Assembly: GCA_036570425.1 (NCBI GenBank)
Contig: DATCYF010000012.1
Span: 1-64,000, forward strand
Source of the DNA: Rhizorhapis sp036570425
Lineage (GTDB): Bacteria; Pseudomonadota; Alphaproteobacteria; Sphingomonadales; Sphingomonadaceae
Reading direction: 5' to 3'
Length of the DNA: 64,000 bases
The position numbers were made by a program, and so were the translations under genes. Positions 41,430 to 51,500 of the stretch are shown in pieces. The first letter of the stretch is position 1. Every line of letters begins with the position of its first letter. The notes beneath the pieces were generated by a model, which was given only the letters and a program-made list of their open reading frames with translations, did no database searches and was not told where the DNA came from.

Positions 41430-42949
41430 CCAAATACCCCATGCAGGAACCAGCGATGCGAGCCGGTCGCGGCGTCCTCGCCGTCGCCGGCGCGGTAGAT
41501 CCAGAAGCGCTCGCCGACGTCATCCTCGACCCGGAAATAGTCGCGCACGGCGACCAGCTCTGCATCACGCTTCCACCATTCGCCGAACAGGCGCTCGGGG
41601 CCATCTGCGCGCTTCACGCGCCGTCGGACACCGCGCCAGGTGAATGACACCGGAGGATGATCAGGCAGCAGCGCGACCGTCTCGATCAGCTCGGGGCGAT
41701 CGAGCAGACGCGGTGGTCGCGGCCAGTCACCGGACCATGTCGCTCCGGTTTCGGGCGACATGGCGGGCACGCGGCAGACGGAGCGCTCGGGCACGTCGCT
41801 GGCGACCGGCGCGGCGCGGTAGATGCGGCGCCCGCCGACCCGGTTGGCCAGCGTGTCCACGAGATCGGAAACGTCCGGGATGGCGTCGTCGATCAGGGAG
41901 GTGACGGTTTGCTTGCTGTCGATCGGTTCGGCGATCGTCGCGGTGAGCGTGAGAATCTCGATGCCGAATCCGGGTTCGATGGTCTCGATCTTGTCGCAGA
42001 GAAGCCGCGTCAGGCGTTTGACGTCGCGCACGGGCAAGGCCGTGCCGACGCGGACAGCCTGCGTGATGTTGTCGACGCGGTGACAGAGCAGGTCGAGGCG
42101 ACGCACGCCCAGGCCCCGCTCTTCGAGCGCTACGCAGAGCTGGACCACCAGCTTGCCGATATAGCGGGCGATGGTTTCGGCCGCGCCGATCGGCTCGGGA
42201 AAGCTGCGGCGAACCTCGATCAGATCCTCGGGCCGGATCGGATCGATGAGTTCGGGTGAGAGGCCCAGCGCCTGGTCGATCCGGCGACCCAGTTCCGGCC
42301 CGAAGCGCAGCGTGAGCGGCGCGCGCGGCTGCGCGAGCAAATCACCGATGCGATCGAAGCCCAGCGTTCGCAGGTTGTCGACCAGCGCCGACGGCAGACG
42401 AAGCGCCGCGATCGGCAACGGCGCGATCGAGGCTTCGGCCGTTCCGGGCGGGGAGATTAGGATCGACCGGCCGGCGTAGCGCGCAAGCGCATGCGCCGTC
42501 CCCCAGGTGTCGGCGACGGCGGCCCAGGCAAAGATGCCGGATCCCGCCAGGCGATCAATCATTCCCGCCAGCATGGCCTGTTCGCCGCCATGCAGATGAT
42601 CGGCGCCGGTCGTATCGAGGACGATCCCGTCGGGCAGATCGGCGGTGACGATCGGGGCGTAGCGCTGCAGGACCCAGAGCGCGAGGCGGTCGAGCGCCTC
42701 AGCGTCGGCCGCGGGCGCGGCGTCCTGTACGAGGAGACCGGGGACGAGGACCTGAGCCTTGGTGGCGGGCATCCCGACGCGCAGGCCGGCGGCCTGGGCC
42801 GCAACGTCCGCCGCGACCACTACCCGCCTTCTCCCGTCATGGCCAATCAGGACGAGCGGCGCCTCAGCCGGAGGCGCCGTGTCGCCAGCCTTCCTGCGCA
42901 CGCGATCTGTCGACCATGTGGGCAGGAAGAGCGAGACAACCCGTGTCAT
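41426..42949 (-). CDS. imuB: ImuB, Y-family polymerase-like mutasome subunit
   Basis: About 507 residues from MTRVVSLFLPTWSTDRVRRK; an upstream ATG adds nine unlikely residues. The fold follows DinB/Y-family polymerases with KAQVLVPGLLVQDAAP and LGFDRIGDLLAQPRAPL segments, but catalytic acidic residues seen in active DinB are not obvious, as expected for ImuB, which acts as the beta-clamp-binding hub for ImuA and DnaE2. It overlaps imuA by 86 bases and dnaE2 by 4. Confidence 0.93.
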   Translation of the reverse strand: MTRVVSLFLPTWSTDRVRRKAGDTAPPAEAPLVLIGHDGRRRVVVAADVAAQAAGLRVGMPATKAQVLVPGLLVQDAAPAADAEALDRLALWVLQRYAPIVTADLPDGIVLDTTGADHLHGGEQAMLAGMIDRLAGSGIFAWAAVADTWGTAHALARYAGRSILISPPGTAEASIAPLPIAALRLPSALVDNLRTLGFDRIGDLLAQPRAPLTLRFGPELGRRIDQALGLSPELIDPIRPEDLIEVRRSFPEPIGAAETIARYIGKLVVQLCVALEERGLGVRRLDLLCHRVDNITQAVRVGTALPVRDVKRLTRLLCDKIETIEPGFGIEILTLTATIAEPIDSKQTVTSLIDDAIPDVSDLVDTLANRVGGRRIYRAAPVASDVPERSVCRVPAMSPETGATWSGDWPRPPRLLDRPELIETVALLPDHPPVSFTWRGVRRRVKRADGPERLFGEWWKRDAELVAVRDYFRVEDDVGERFWIYRAGDGEDAATGSHRWFLHGVFG

Positions 42950-43616
42950 CGCACGCCTCCAGTTCGAAATCAGCACTCTCTCCCGCGCGGGCGCGGATCA
43001 GTTCGACAAGCCAGCGATGCCGGCCGACGCCCGGAACCGGCAAGGCGGGTGAAGGCAGGGCCGAGACCCGCCAGCGGGTCATGGCGGCGGTCGGCTGGCC
43101 GAAGTCGGTCGCCTCGGTCTGTCGGCGCCAGCGTCGGAGCGCCAGGCCGATGGCGCCTGTGCCTTCGGCGGCAAGTTGGAGGCGGCGGGAGGCGGTCATG
43201 GAAAGGCGGCCGATCTCCGCAACGACGGCTCCCAGGCCGCCATGGCGCAGACCTTCCTCGACACAGGCCAGGACGGTCTTGTCGTCCCCCGCCTCGACAT
43301 AGATCACACGGTCTGGCGGAAGGCCGGCTTGGGCCAGCGCCGGAGCAAAGAGGTCGGGACGTGTGAGGCACCACAGCACCTTGCCCTTGGTGCGCGCGGC
43401 AATCCCGGCGGCGAAGAGCGCGGCGGCCGCGCCGTCGATCGCGCCGTTACCGCCGCCCGCGATCTCGTGCAGCGCGCCGAGCGCCAGGCCTTCGCCGGGG
43501 AGTCGTGAATCCACCTCGGCAATTCCGAAGGGAAGCACCGATTTCACACGCTGGCTTCTGCCTTCGATCTTTTCGATCTGCGCGCGCAAAGACTCTATGG
43601 CGGGCTCGGGCCGCAA
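42864..43616 (-). CDS. imuA: ImuA, RecA-like mutasome subunit
   Basis: 250 residues with a TTG start (RPEPAIESLRAQIEKIEG follows); GGAGG lies 12 bases upstream. A RecA/SulA-like core includes SVLPFGIAEVDSRLPGEGLA and ALHEIAGGGNGAIDGAAAA. ImuA is a DNA-binding partner that stimulates ImuB/DnaE2 translesion synthesis. It is the first gene of the SOS operon; a GTTC-N7-GTTC box is centred about 45 bases upstream. Its 86-base overlap with imuB indicates tight coupling. Confidence 0.93.
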   Translation of the reverse strand: MRPEPAIESLRAQIEKIEGRSQRVKSVLPFGIAEVDSRLPGEGLALGALHEIAGGGNGAIDGAAAALFAAGIAARTKGKVLWCLTRPDLFAPALAQAGLPPDRVIYVEAGDDKTVLACVEEGLRHGGLGAVVAEIGRLSMTASRRLQLAAEGTGAIGLALRRWRRQTEATDFGQPTAAMTRWRVSALPSPALPVPGVGRHRWLVELIRARAGESADFELEACDDTGCLALPAHMVDRSRAQEGWRHGASG

Positions 43617-43653
43617 GCTGCTTGTTAACCTCCGGGAACGGGTTTGACATCAT

Positions 43654-43668
43654 GTTCTCTATTTGTTC
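43654..43668. promoter_or_regulatory. Alphaproteobacterial LexA (SOS) box
   Basis: GTTC-TCTATTT-GTTC fits the alphaproteobacterial LexA consensus GTTC-N7-GTTC exactly. It lies 38 bases upstream of imuA in the divergent region shared with the defence operon, whose first start is 163 bases to the right. SOS control of imuA is strongly expected; control of the defence operon is possible. Confidence 0.85.
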
Positions 43669-43830
43669 TTCTTTATCGACGCAGGAGTCAAGCGTCGATC
43701 CGATGACCCGGTGACTCAGCGAGTCGGCTTGGCCGGAGGCGGCAGTTTTAAGTGTAGGAAAGCAGAATAGAGTTGTTAGCGGCGGGATAGTCGCGAAAAG
43801 TGTAACAAAGAGTTGGGGGGTGGGAATGAG

Positions 43831-45906
43831 ATGCGAATCAAACATGTCGAGATCGAAAACTTCAGGCTTCTGCGGCATGTCGCGATAGGGCTGGAAGAGC
43901 GAACGACGCTCATCGTCGGGCGCAACAACAGCGGCAAGACCTCAATCGCAGAGCTTTTCCGGCGGCTCCTTTCCGAGCGGGCCCTGTCGTTCAAGCTCGA
44001 GGATTTTTCTCTGGGATGTCATGAGTGCTTCTGGACCGCCTTCGATGCATTCCGCGGCGGCGCTGCGCAGTCCGACGTTCTAGCTCACCTCCCATCGATC
44101 ACGATCACGCTCGATATCGCCTACGATGTCGATGCTCCTGATCTCGGACCGCTCAGCGACTGCATCATCGATCTCAATCCGGATTGCTCGGACGCTCGCC
44201 TGGTTCTCACGTTCGGACCCCGAGCGACAGCGGCCGAAACGCTTTTCGCGGGGATCGTGGCGCCGGGTGACGACATCGCAGCCGACCGTCTCGCTTTGTT
44301 TCGCACTCTTGGGAGCCGACTGCCGGCGGCTTACGCCTCATCGCTGGAAGCGGTGGATCCCAATGACCCCACCAACCGAAAAACCCTAGAGCCCAAAACT
44401 CTCACGGCGCTGATCCACGGCGGCTTTATCAACGCGCAGCGCGGGCTTGATGATGACACCCATCGCGAGCGTGATGTGCTGGGCAAGGTCGTGGAGGTGC
44501 TGTTTCAGTCGGCGCTGACCGATCCGCTGGACCCGGAGAAGCGCACGACGGCGGAACAATTGAAGGCGGCTGTGGAGCAGATCCAAGGCGATCTGCACGC
44601 GGGCTTTAATGCAAAGCTGACCTCGTTGCTGCCCACGTTTGATTTATTCGGCTATCCCGGCCTGGCGGACCCGGGGCTCGTCACCGAGACGAGTTTCGAT
44701 GTCGACAAACTCCTAAATGACCACACCAAGGTCCGCTATGTCGGCGTCAACGGCGTCACGCTACCCGAGACATACAACGGCTTGGGCGTGCGCAATCTCG
44801 TCTACATGCTTTTACAACTGCTGCGCTTTTTCCGGGAGTACCAAGCTACGCCGGCCGCGGCCGGGGTGCACTTGGTGTTCATTGAGGAGCCGGAGGCTCA
44901 TCTGCACCCCCAGATGCAGGAAGTTTTCATACGTCAACTCGATCAGATCACGAGCGCGTTTGTGTCGCAGCTCAACGAGAACCGCCCTTGGCCAGTGCAG
45001 TTCGTCGTCACCACGCATTCGCCGCACATGGCGAACGAAGCACGCTTCGAGGCGATGCGGTATTTCCTGTCGGTTGCCGACGGTGACGGCTTACGTCGTT
45101 CCGTCGTCAAAGATCTGCGACAAGGTATGGGAAACGCGCCAGCGCCTGATCGAGAATTCCTGCATCAATACTTGACCCTGACGCGTTGTGATCTGTTCTT
45201 CGCCGACAAGGCTGTTCTGATCGAGGGTACGTCGGAGAGACTCCTGCTCCCGGCGATGATCCGTAAGACCGACGCGGCCGCCGTCGGTGAGCCGCAGCTA
45301 GGCAGCCAGTACCTGACGGTGATGGAAGTGGGCGGCGCCTATGCACACCGGTTTTTCGACCTTCTCGCTTTCCTCGAATTGCGTGCGTTGATCATCACCG
45401 ACATCGACGCCGTTAAGCCGAATGCCCAGGGCAAGCGCTTGGCCGTTCCCGTCGCGGAAGGCCAATTCACCAGCAACGGCTGCATCAAGGCCTGGTTCGA
45501 TAATGCGGTGTCGCCGGCCGCCTTGTTGGCCAAGGCACCCGCCGACAAGATCGTTGGATGTCGCCGACTGGCCTACCAAGTGCCGGAGGAAGATGGCGGC
45601 CCCTGCGCGCGTAGCTTCGAAGACGCGTTCATTCTGGCTAATCCCGAGCGCTTTCCGCTCGGCGACGGGGACGTCGCCGCTCTCGCTTACGAGCATGCGG
45701 CCGAGCAGAAGAAATCGACCTTCGCCCTGGAGCATGCGATCGAACACACCGATTGGAACGTTCCTCGCTACATCGCGGAGGGTCTGCGCTGGCTCGCGCA
45801 GGGCAATCCTGCCCCTGTCATTCCGCCGCCCGCTGTCGCTGTGGAGATTGTAGCGGGGCTTGCCGGCGTGGCGGTGAACGTTGCCGAGGTAGGCGACAAT
45901 GGTTGA
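43831..45906 (+). CDS. OLD-family ATP-dependent nuclease with TOPRIM domain (GajA-like)
   Basis: About 691 residues from MRIKHVEIENFRLLRHVAIG; an upstream TTG adds six residues. The ATPase half has Walker A VGRNNSGKTS near 29-38, Walker B VFIEEPEAHLHP near 350 and a switch His in TTHSPHMANEA. The C-terminal TOPRIM half has the Glu in LIEGTSERLLLP near 463 and DID in IITDIDAVKPN near 523. GajA of Gabija has this architecture. It opens a four-gene coupled operon and overlaps the next gene by 8 bases. Confidence 0.9.
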   Translation: MRIKHVEIENFRLLRHVAIGLEERTTLIVGRNNSGKTSIAELFRRLLSERALSFKLEDFSLGCHECFWTAFDAFRGGAAQSDVLAHLPSITITLDIAYDVDAPDLGPLSDCIIDLNPDCSDARLVLTFGPRATAAETLFAGIVAPGDDIAADRLALFRTLGSRLPAAYASSLEAVDPNDPTNRKTLEPKTLTALIHGGFINAQRGLDDDTHRERDVLGKVVEVLFQSALTDPLDPEKRTTAEQLKAAVEQIQGDLHAGFNAKLTSLLPTFDLFGYPGLADPGLVTETSFDVDKLLNDHTKVRYVGVNGVTLPETYNGLGVRNLVYMLLQLLRFFREYQATPAAAGVHLVFIEEPEAHLHPQMQEVFIRQLDQITSAFVSQLNENRPWPVQFVVTTHSPHMANEARFEAMRYFLSVADGDGLRRSVVKDLRQGMGNAPAPDREFLHQYLTLTRCDLFFADKAVLIEGTSERLLLPAMIRKTDAAAVGEPQLGSQYLTVMEVGGAYAHRFFDLLAFLELRALIITDIDAVKPNAQGKRLAVPVAEGQFTSNGCIKAWFDNAVSPAALLAKAPADKIVGCRRLAYQVPEEDGGPCARSFEDAFILANPERFPLGDGDVAALAYEHAAEQKKSTFALEHAIEHTDWNVPRYIAEGLRWLAQGNPAPVIPPPAVAVEIVAGLAGVAVNVAEVGDNG

Positions 45907-47665
45907 CGGTCCGGAAAGTCCCGCCGACGCCGCTGGTCGCGTCGCGCTTGAACGGATGTTCGCCTGTCTGGACGAAGGCAGGAGTTTTCGGCTGGAGGCC
46001 GGCGCCGGCGCCGGCAAGACCTATTCACTGGATAAGGCGCTTCGCCGGCTGATCGACGGACGAGGTACGGACTTGGTCCGCCGCCGCCAGCAGGTCGGCT
46101 GCATCACCTTCACGAATGTCGCCAAGGACGAGATAATCTCGCGCATCCAGGCCCACCCGGCTGTGCGGCCGGAGACGGTCCACGGTTTCTGCTGGTCGAT
46201 CCTGCAGGACTTTCAGACGACATTGCGGGCGTTCGTGCCGCAACTTCCCGGTTGGGCGGAAAGGCTGGAGCCCGCCGGGGGGATCGGCGCTCGTAGAGTT
46301 CATTACGAGCTGGGCTACCCGAGCGTCAGCGAAGATCAGGTGACAATCCGGCACGAAGACGTGCTGGCGTTGATGATCGAAGCGATGGCCCTTCCGAAGT
46401 TTCGCGCCGTTCTGACCGCACGTTACCCCGTGCTTCTGGTCGACGAATATCAGGACACAGACGCTGCCTTTGTCGATGCGATGAAGACATGGTTTCTTGA
46501 CCACGGCGAAGGGCCGCTGATCGGGCTGTTCGGGGACCATTGGCAGAAGATCTATGGTGACGGGTGTGGATCCGTGGAGCACGCCGCGCTTGAGGTGATC
46601 GATAAGAACGCCAACTTTCGCTCAGTGGACCCGATCGTGCAGATGCTAAACCGTATGCGCCCCGATCTGCCGCAGATGGTGAGCGACCCTGACGCGCTCG
46701 GCGAAGCGCGCGTCTTCCACACCAATGCGTGGCCGGGCGTGAGGCGTACTGGACAGGGCGGCGGCCATTGGACCGGCGACACCAGTGCCGATGCGGCCCG
46801 AGCATATTTCAGTCACATCAAGGAACGGCTTGGCGGGGAGGGCTGGGATTTCGCGGTCGGGAAGACCAAGATACTGATGCTCAGCCACAGCGTGCTGGCT
46901 CGCGAACAGGGTTACGCGAGCATCCCGCCGATCTACGGTCAGTTCAACGACCCGTGGCTGAAGAAAGATGATCCTCATATCAAGTTCCTGACCGACCAAC
47001 TCGAACCAGCATGTGCGGCGTTTGAAGCGCAGCGTTACGGCGATATGTTCGAGTGCTTCGGCACCGGCATGCCGCGCATTCGCAGGCATCTGGACAAGGT
47101 CGCATGGGCTGATGCGATGGCCTCGTTGATTGCGCTGCGGCTGTCCGGATCGGTCGGCGAGGTGATCGATTTCATCGCTGCGCAGTCACACATGCGGCTT
47201 CCCGAAGCGGTGGAGGAACGCGAGAAAAAGCTTGCGGAAACGGGGCCCGAACCCGTCGAGGGAGAGTCGCGGCGTGTCACTCAGCTACGCAAGCTGCGGG
47301 CTGTCCCGTACGTGGAAGTTATGGCGCTCGATCGGTTCATCGATGGCCATACGCCGTTCGCCACGAAACATGGGGTGAAGGGTGCCGAGTTCGAGAATGT
47401 GCTCGTGGTCGTCGGCAGGGGCTGGAACAAGTATAATTTTGCCCAGATGCTGGAATGGATCGATGCCGGTCCCCCGCCCGACAAGCTGGAGTTTTTCGAG
47501 AATAATCGGAATCTCTTCTACGTCGCTTGCTCACGACCCAAGGTGCGCTTAGCGCTGCTTTTCACTCAGGTCCTGACAGCAAACGCTATGGCGAAACTGA
47601 CGGCATGGTTCGGTGCGGCAAACGTCGTAGCACTGCCCGGCCAGCCTGATGAGGTGCAGGCGTGA
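45899..47665 (+). CDS. UvrD/PcrA-like superfamily 1 helicase (GajB-like)
   Basis: 588 residues. Motif I is AGAGAGKTYSLD near 34-45, motif II LLVDEYQDTD near 179-188, motif IV NFRSVDPIVQML near 240, motif V KGAEFENVLVVVGR near 494 and motif VI FYVACSRPKVRL near 540. The accessory domains are shorter than in repair UvrD, as in GajB. Together with the OLD nuclease upstream it recreates the Gabija pair. It overlaps the next gene by 4 bases (ATGA), so the defence-type pair is coupled to two further proteins. Confidence 0.9.
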   Translation: MVDGPESPADAAGRVALERMFACLDEGRSFRLEAGAGAGKTYSLDKALRRLIDGRGTDLVRRRQQVGCITFTNVAKDEIISRIQAHPAVRPETVHGFCWSILQDFQTTLRAFVPQLPGWAERLEPAGGIGARRVHYELGYPSVSEDQVTIRHEDVLALMIEAMALPKFRAVLTARYPVLLVDEYQDTDAAFVDAMKTWFLDHGEGPLIGLFGDHWQKIYGDGCGSVEHAALEVIDKNANFRSVDPIVQMLNRMRPDLPQMVSDPDALGEARVFHTNAWPGVRRTGQGGGHWTGDTSADAARAYFSHIKERLGGEGWDFAVGKTKILMLSHSVLAREQGYASIPPIYGQFNDPWLKKDDPHIKFLTDQLEPACAAFEAQRYGDMFECFGTGMPRIRRHLDKVAWADAMASLIALRLSGSVGEVIDFIAAQSHMRLPEAVEEREKKLAETGPEPVEGESRRVTQLRKLRAVPYVEVMALDRFIDGHTPFATKHGVKGAEFENVLVVVGRGWNKYNFAQMLEWIDAGPPPDKLEFFENNRNLFYVACSRPKVRLALLFTQVLTANAMAKLTAWFGAANVVALPGQPDEVQA

Positions 47666-48576
47666 TCCGATTTCGTCGACTGACGCCTGTTTCTCTCAAT
47701 TCCTGGTTAGTCGATCAAGGCATCCCCCAAACGCATCAACGCTACCGACTCCGGGTTTGGCGGGAAGTCCACGGCGCCCTCGGCGCATTGCGTGTCGAAC
47801 TGATCGCCTACGTTCAGGAAGCGTTGGACGACGCCCGTCGTCGGATTCGATCGGGCTTCCAAGACGATTTGTCGCCTTTCAACGACCCGGCGCATGATCC
47901 TGCCGCACATTATCCCGCCATGCTCAATCGCATATCATTGCAGGGGTATCTTGGCGAAACGCTTGGCGTTCTCGCGGTGGAGCACTTTGGAGCGATTGGA
48001 CATGCCGATTGGATGGTTCCCGCGCTGCTTTTCCGCTTTCACGACCAGGAATTTCAACATTTGGACCTGATCAATGAGCGCGTTCTGGCGGGCGAGGTGC
48101 ATGAACCAGATGCAGAAAAAGAGAAGCGTCCAGGTCGAACAGGCGACGATGGCTTGGCGTTTCGAGTCGACGCCAATGGCGTGATCACCGACATTCTGAC
48201 GCTCGAGGCCAAATGCCTCACGGTCAGTAATACCGGCATCATGAAAGACGCCCACGAAAAGCTGATGGTCGGCGGCAACCGGCCCAGCGGCGTGCGCGAA
48301 CTGATCAATCTCCTGACGGAATATCACACGCCTGAAGCCGAAGCCTGGCAACAGGCTCTGCTTCAATTCTACAGGGACGGCTTCCGCACGGCAGCTCGCC
48401 ACGATGGGCTCGCTTATGCTGTCGGTAATTCTCCCAAAGTGCCCGCTGAACGCATCGCATGGCTTCCGCCCGAAGCTCCTCACCCCGCCTATACGATACA
48501 GCGCAACCTTGAGGCGATGGAGTTTCAGTTCGAGAATTTAGATGCCGTAGTCGATATATTGTACCGGGGCGCTTGA
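47662..48576 (+). CDS. Putative PD-(D/E)xK nuclease, HamA/DUF1837-like
   Basis: 304 residues. A central helix LQGYLGETLGVLAVEHFG precedes GDDGLAFRVDANG near 161 and LEAKCL near 183, which matches a G-D...E-x-K catalytic pattern of PD-(D/E)xK nucleases. HamA (DUF1837) of Hachiman is such a nuclease and is always followed by a helicase, as here. Overall similarity cannot be checked by eye, so the HamA label is tentative. One base separates its stop from the next start. Confidence 0.7.
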   Translation: MIRFRRLTPVSLNSWLVDQGIPQTHQRYRLRVWREVHGALGALRVELIAYVQEALDDARRRIRSGFQDDLSPFNDPAHDPAAHYPAMLNRISLQGYLGETLGVLAVEHFGAIGHADWMVPALLFRFHDQEFQHLDLINERVLAGEVHEPDAEKEKRPGRTGDDGLAFRVDANGVITDILTLEAKCLTVSNTGIMKDAHEKLMVGGNRPSGVRELINLLTEYHTPEAEAWQQALLQFYRDGFRTAARHDGLAYAVGNSPKVPAERIAWLPPEAPHPAYTIQRNLEAMEFQFENLDAVVDILYRGA

Positions 48577-48577
48577 G

Positions 48578-51500
48578 ATGACGAGCGCGGCTACGATCGC
48601 CATCGCACGAGAGATCCGAGAGAATCTGGCGGGTCAGGCTCTGACTGCGCGCCAAGCCAAACTCTACAGCCAACGACTACGCCGCGACATGGGCCGCGAA
48701 GGTTTGGCGAGTTTCGGTTCAGGAGACATCGCCGGGTATCTCGAAGAGGCGATGCTGCTGCTGGAAAGTGGATGGCTGGAACGAAGCGCGGACATTACCT
48801 CACCGTGGCGCACCTCGATCAAGCGCGCGGCAGAGATTATCGAATGGCTTTCGCAATCCCAGCTAAAGCCGCCGGGCGCCCCGCTTCATTTGTTGGCTGC
48901 CGCCGCCTTTCAGCTGGCCGATTATCCGGCGATGGCGCTGGGACATTTGCGGCGGCTCCCAGAGGGTGAACCCCTTTCAGAGATTCTCCGCCAGTTTGTT
49001 CGGGCAGACTTCCCGGCTGCTTTCCAGGCGGCGCAGACGTTCTGGAGCAGCTATCGCGGGCTACGGGTCGATGGTCGCATCGATCCCAACGACCTCGAAG
49101 TTGCGGCCGTGCAGCATACCGTCATGTGCGTCGGAACGATTTGCGCGTTTCTTAGAACGGGCGGCGACGTCCCGGTCGAGCGCGCGGTTGTTAAGTTGGA
49201 AGCGCTCGCCTTGGGATTCCTGCATAGCCGTGATCCTTATTCTTATCTGCTGGCGCGGTTGACGGCTGCCAGCGCGCGGCGGTTCATCGAAACCTGTCTC
49301 TGGCCACAGATCGACAAACTCCGCCTGACGTCTAGCGGCCTGGCCGGCGATGCTCTCACTCAGTTTGCGCGGTCGGCGTTTGCCAACAAGCGGGCACTTG
49401 TCTGGCCTGCGCAGGCGGCGGGCATCGCGAAGCTGCGCGACAACAGTTCGTTCGTGCTGTGTACGCCGACCGGCTCAGGAAAAACCACGGTTGCGACCCT
49501 TGGCGCGGTCCAGGGCCTGTTCGCCGATCCTCCTGTCGGAGGGACCGCCGGCAATCTCGTTCTCTACCTCGTTCCGTCCCGCGCACTCGCGGCAGAGGTG
49601 GAGGGCCGCCTCGCTGAGGATCTTCGCGGAATCGCTGCGGAGCCGATTGTGGTTACGGGCCTGTATGGAGGCGTCGATTGGGGGCCGACCGACGCTTGGA
49701 TTCAAACCGATCAGCCGACAGTGGTCATCTGCACGTTCGAGAAGGCTGATGCGCTCCTGCGCTATCTAGGCGTTCTGTTCCTCAGCCGGGTTCGCACGGT
49801 GATTATTGATGAAGCCCATATGGTTGAGCAGGACGAAGCCCGGCTGACTGGACTGGGTGATGGGACGTCACGCGCTTTCCGGCTTGAGCAACTTGGCACA
49901 CGTCTGATGCGTGCACGGGAAGATCACGATTTCCGCATTGTCGCGCTGTCTGCGGTCGCGGCTCGGGCAGCGCCTGCCTTGGCCCGCTGGGTTACCGATG
50001 CGCCCGACGCGATGCCCACAAGCTCATCCTATCGGAGCACACGGCAGATGCTCGGGCGTCTCGAAGTGCGCCCAACCGGCCAGTTCGCGATCCGCTACAG
50101 TCTGATGGATGGACACTCGCTGAAGTTTGACGACGAGAGGCGGGATGACTCCCCCTTCGTACCCGATCCATTCCCCGCTGTTCCTGGGGGTATGAACCCG
50201 GAAGACGGACCCGAAGTTCGGATGCGCGCGCCCACGTTGTGGGCGGCGCTCAACCTGGCGGCAAAACGGCCGGACGGCTCAACGCCGTCGGTCCTGATTT
50301 CGCTGACGCAGAATATCGACACCTTTGCCGCGACGTGCGCCGATCTGCTGGACAAATGGCAGGATATCGCACTTCCCAATTATTGGGAGATTGAGGAGGG
50401 CAACGAGATTTGGGCACGCTGCTTAGCGACCGCCATCGACTATTTTACTGCGGATTCCGTCGAGTATCGGCTGCTGGCGCGCGGTATTGTAGTGCATCAC
50501 GGCAAGATGCCGGGCCTTCTCGCCCGGCGGCTGAAGACCGTTATCGATCGCGGGTATGTCCGAGTCATCATTGCTACATCGACCCTGTCGGAAGGGGTCA
50601 ACATCCCTGTCAATTTCCTGCTGATCCCAAGCGTCTTCCGAAGTAATGGCGAGTTGCCGTTGCAGGAGTTCAGCAATCTGATCGGCCGCGCAGGGCGGCC
50701 AGGTGTTGCAACAGAAGGTAGTACGCTCGTCGTCCTGCCTGAACGCACCTATGAGAGCCGGTACGGGCGGATCGTGCCAACTTATAACCGGCAGTGGAAC
50801 GGATACGAGAGCCTGGTAACCCAGCTAGAGGCTGCGACCGCGGCGGTGGGCGATCTGATCCCGGAAGATCGGGCGTCGAGTCCGTTGGGCCACCTGCTGC
50901 GCGAACTCGAGCGTGCATGGCAAGCATTGATGGGAGGGGGAACCGAGGCGGATTTCGCCGCTTGGCTCGAGCAAACGGCCGTGACTGAGCAGGCGGCATA
51001 TCCGCCGTCCAGCCATGACTATCTCGACTCACTTGATGCATTTCTGATCGCGGCGATCCAGGAGGTCGAGGAACTCAAGGGTATCGAACTCGACGCTGCC
51101 CAGCTTGAAGCGGAGTTGGCCAAAATTTGGCGACGCACCTATGCGCACGCGGCTTCGCATGGTGAGGCGCATCTGGCGACGATCTGGCTGGCGCGTGGCA
51201 GAGCGATCAAGGCCCAGTATCCCGATGCCGATCAACGCCGGCGTTTATATAAGACAAGTCTGACTCCGCGATCTGCAAAGCTGCTGCTGGATCGCGCGGA
51301 GGCAATTCGTGTCAAACTTTCGCAGGGCCGCGATTACGCGCGGTGGACCGCTGAGGAGCAGTTCGCCTTCATCCGCGACGTGCTGGCATTTCTATCTGAA
51401 ATTCCGGTGTTCGCGATAGAAACGAAACTCGGTCGGAAGAAGAATTTCGATGACTGGCCCATGTTGCTTCGTTGGTGGTTGGCCAAATCGACGCTGGCGC

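Noticed and set aside
43447..43878. Minus-strand open frame bridging imuA and the OLD-nuclease start
   Set aside because: It overlaps imuA, the LexA box and the start of the defence operon and has no family resemblance.
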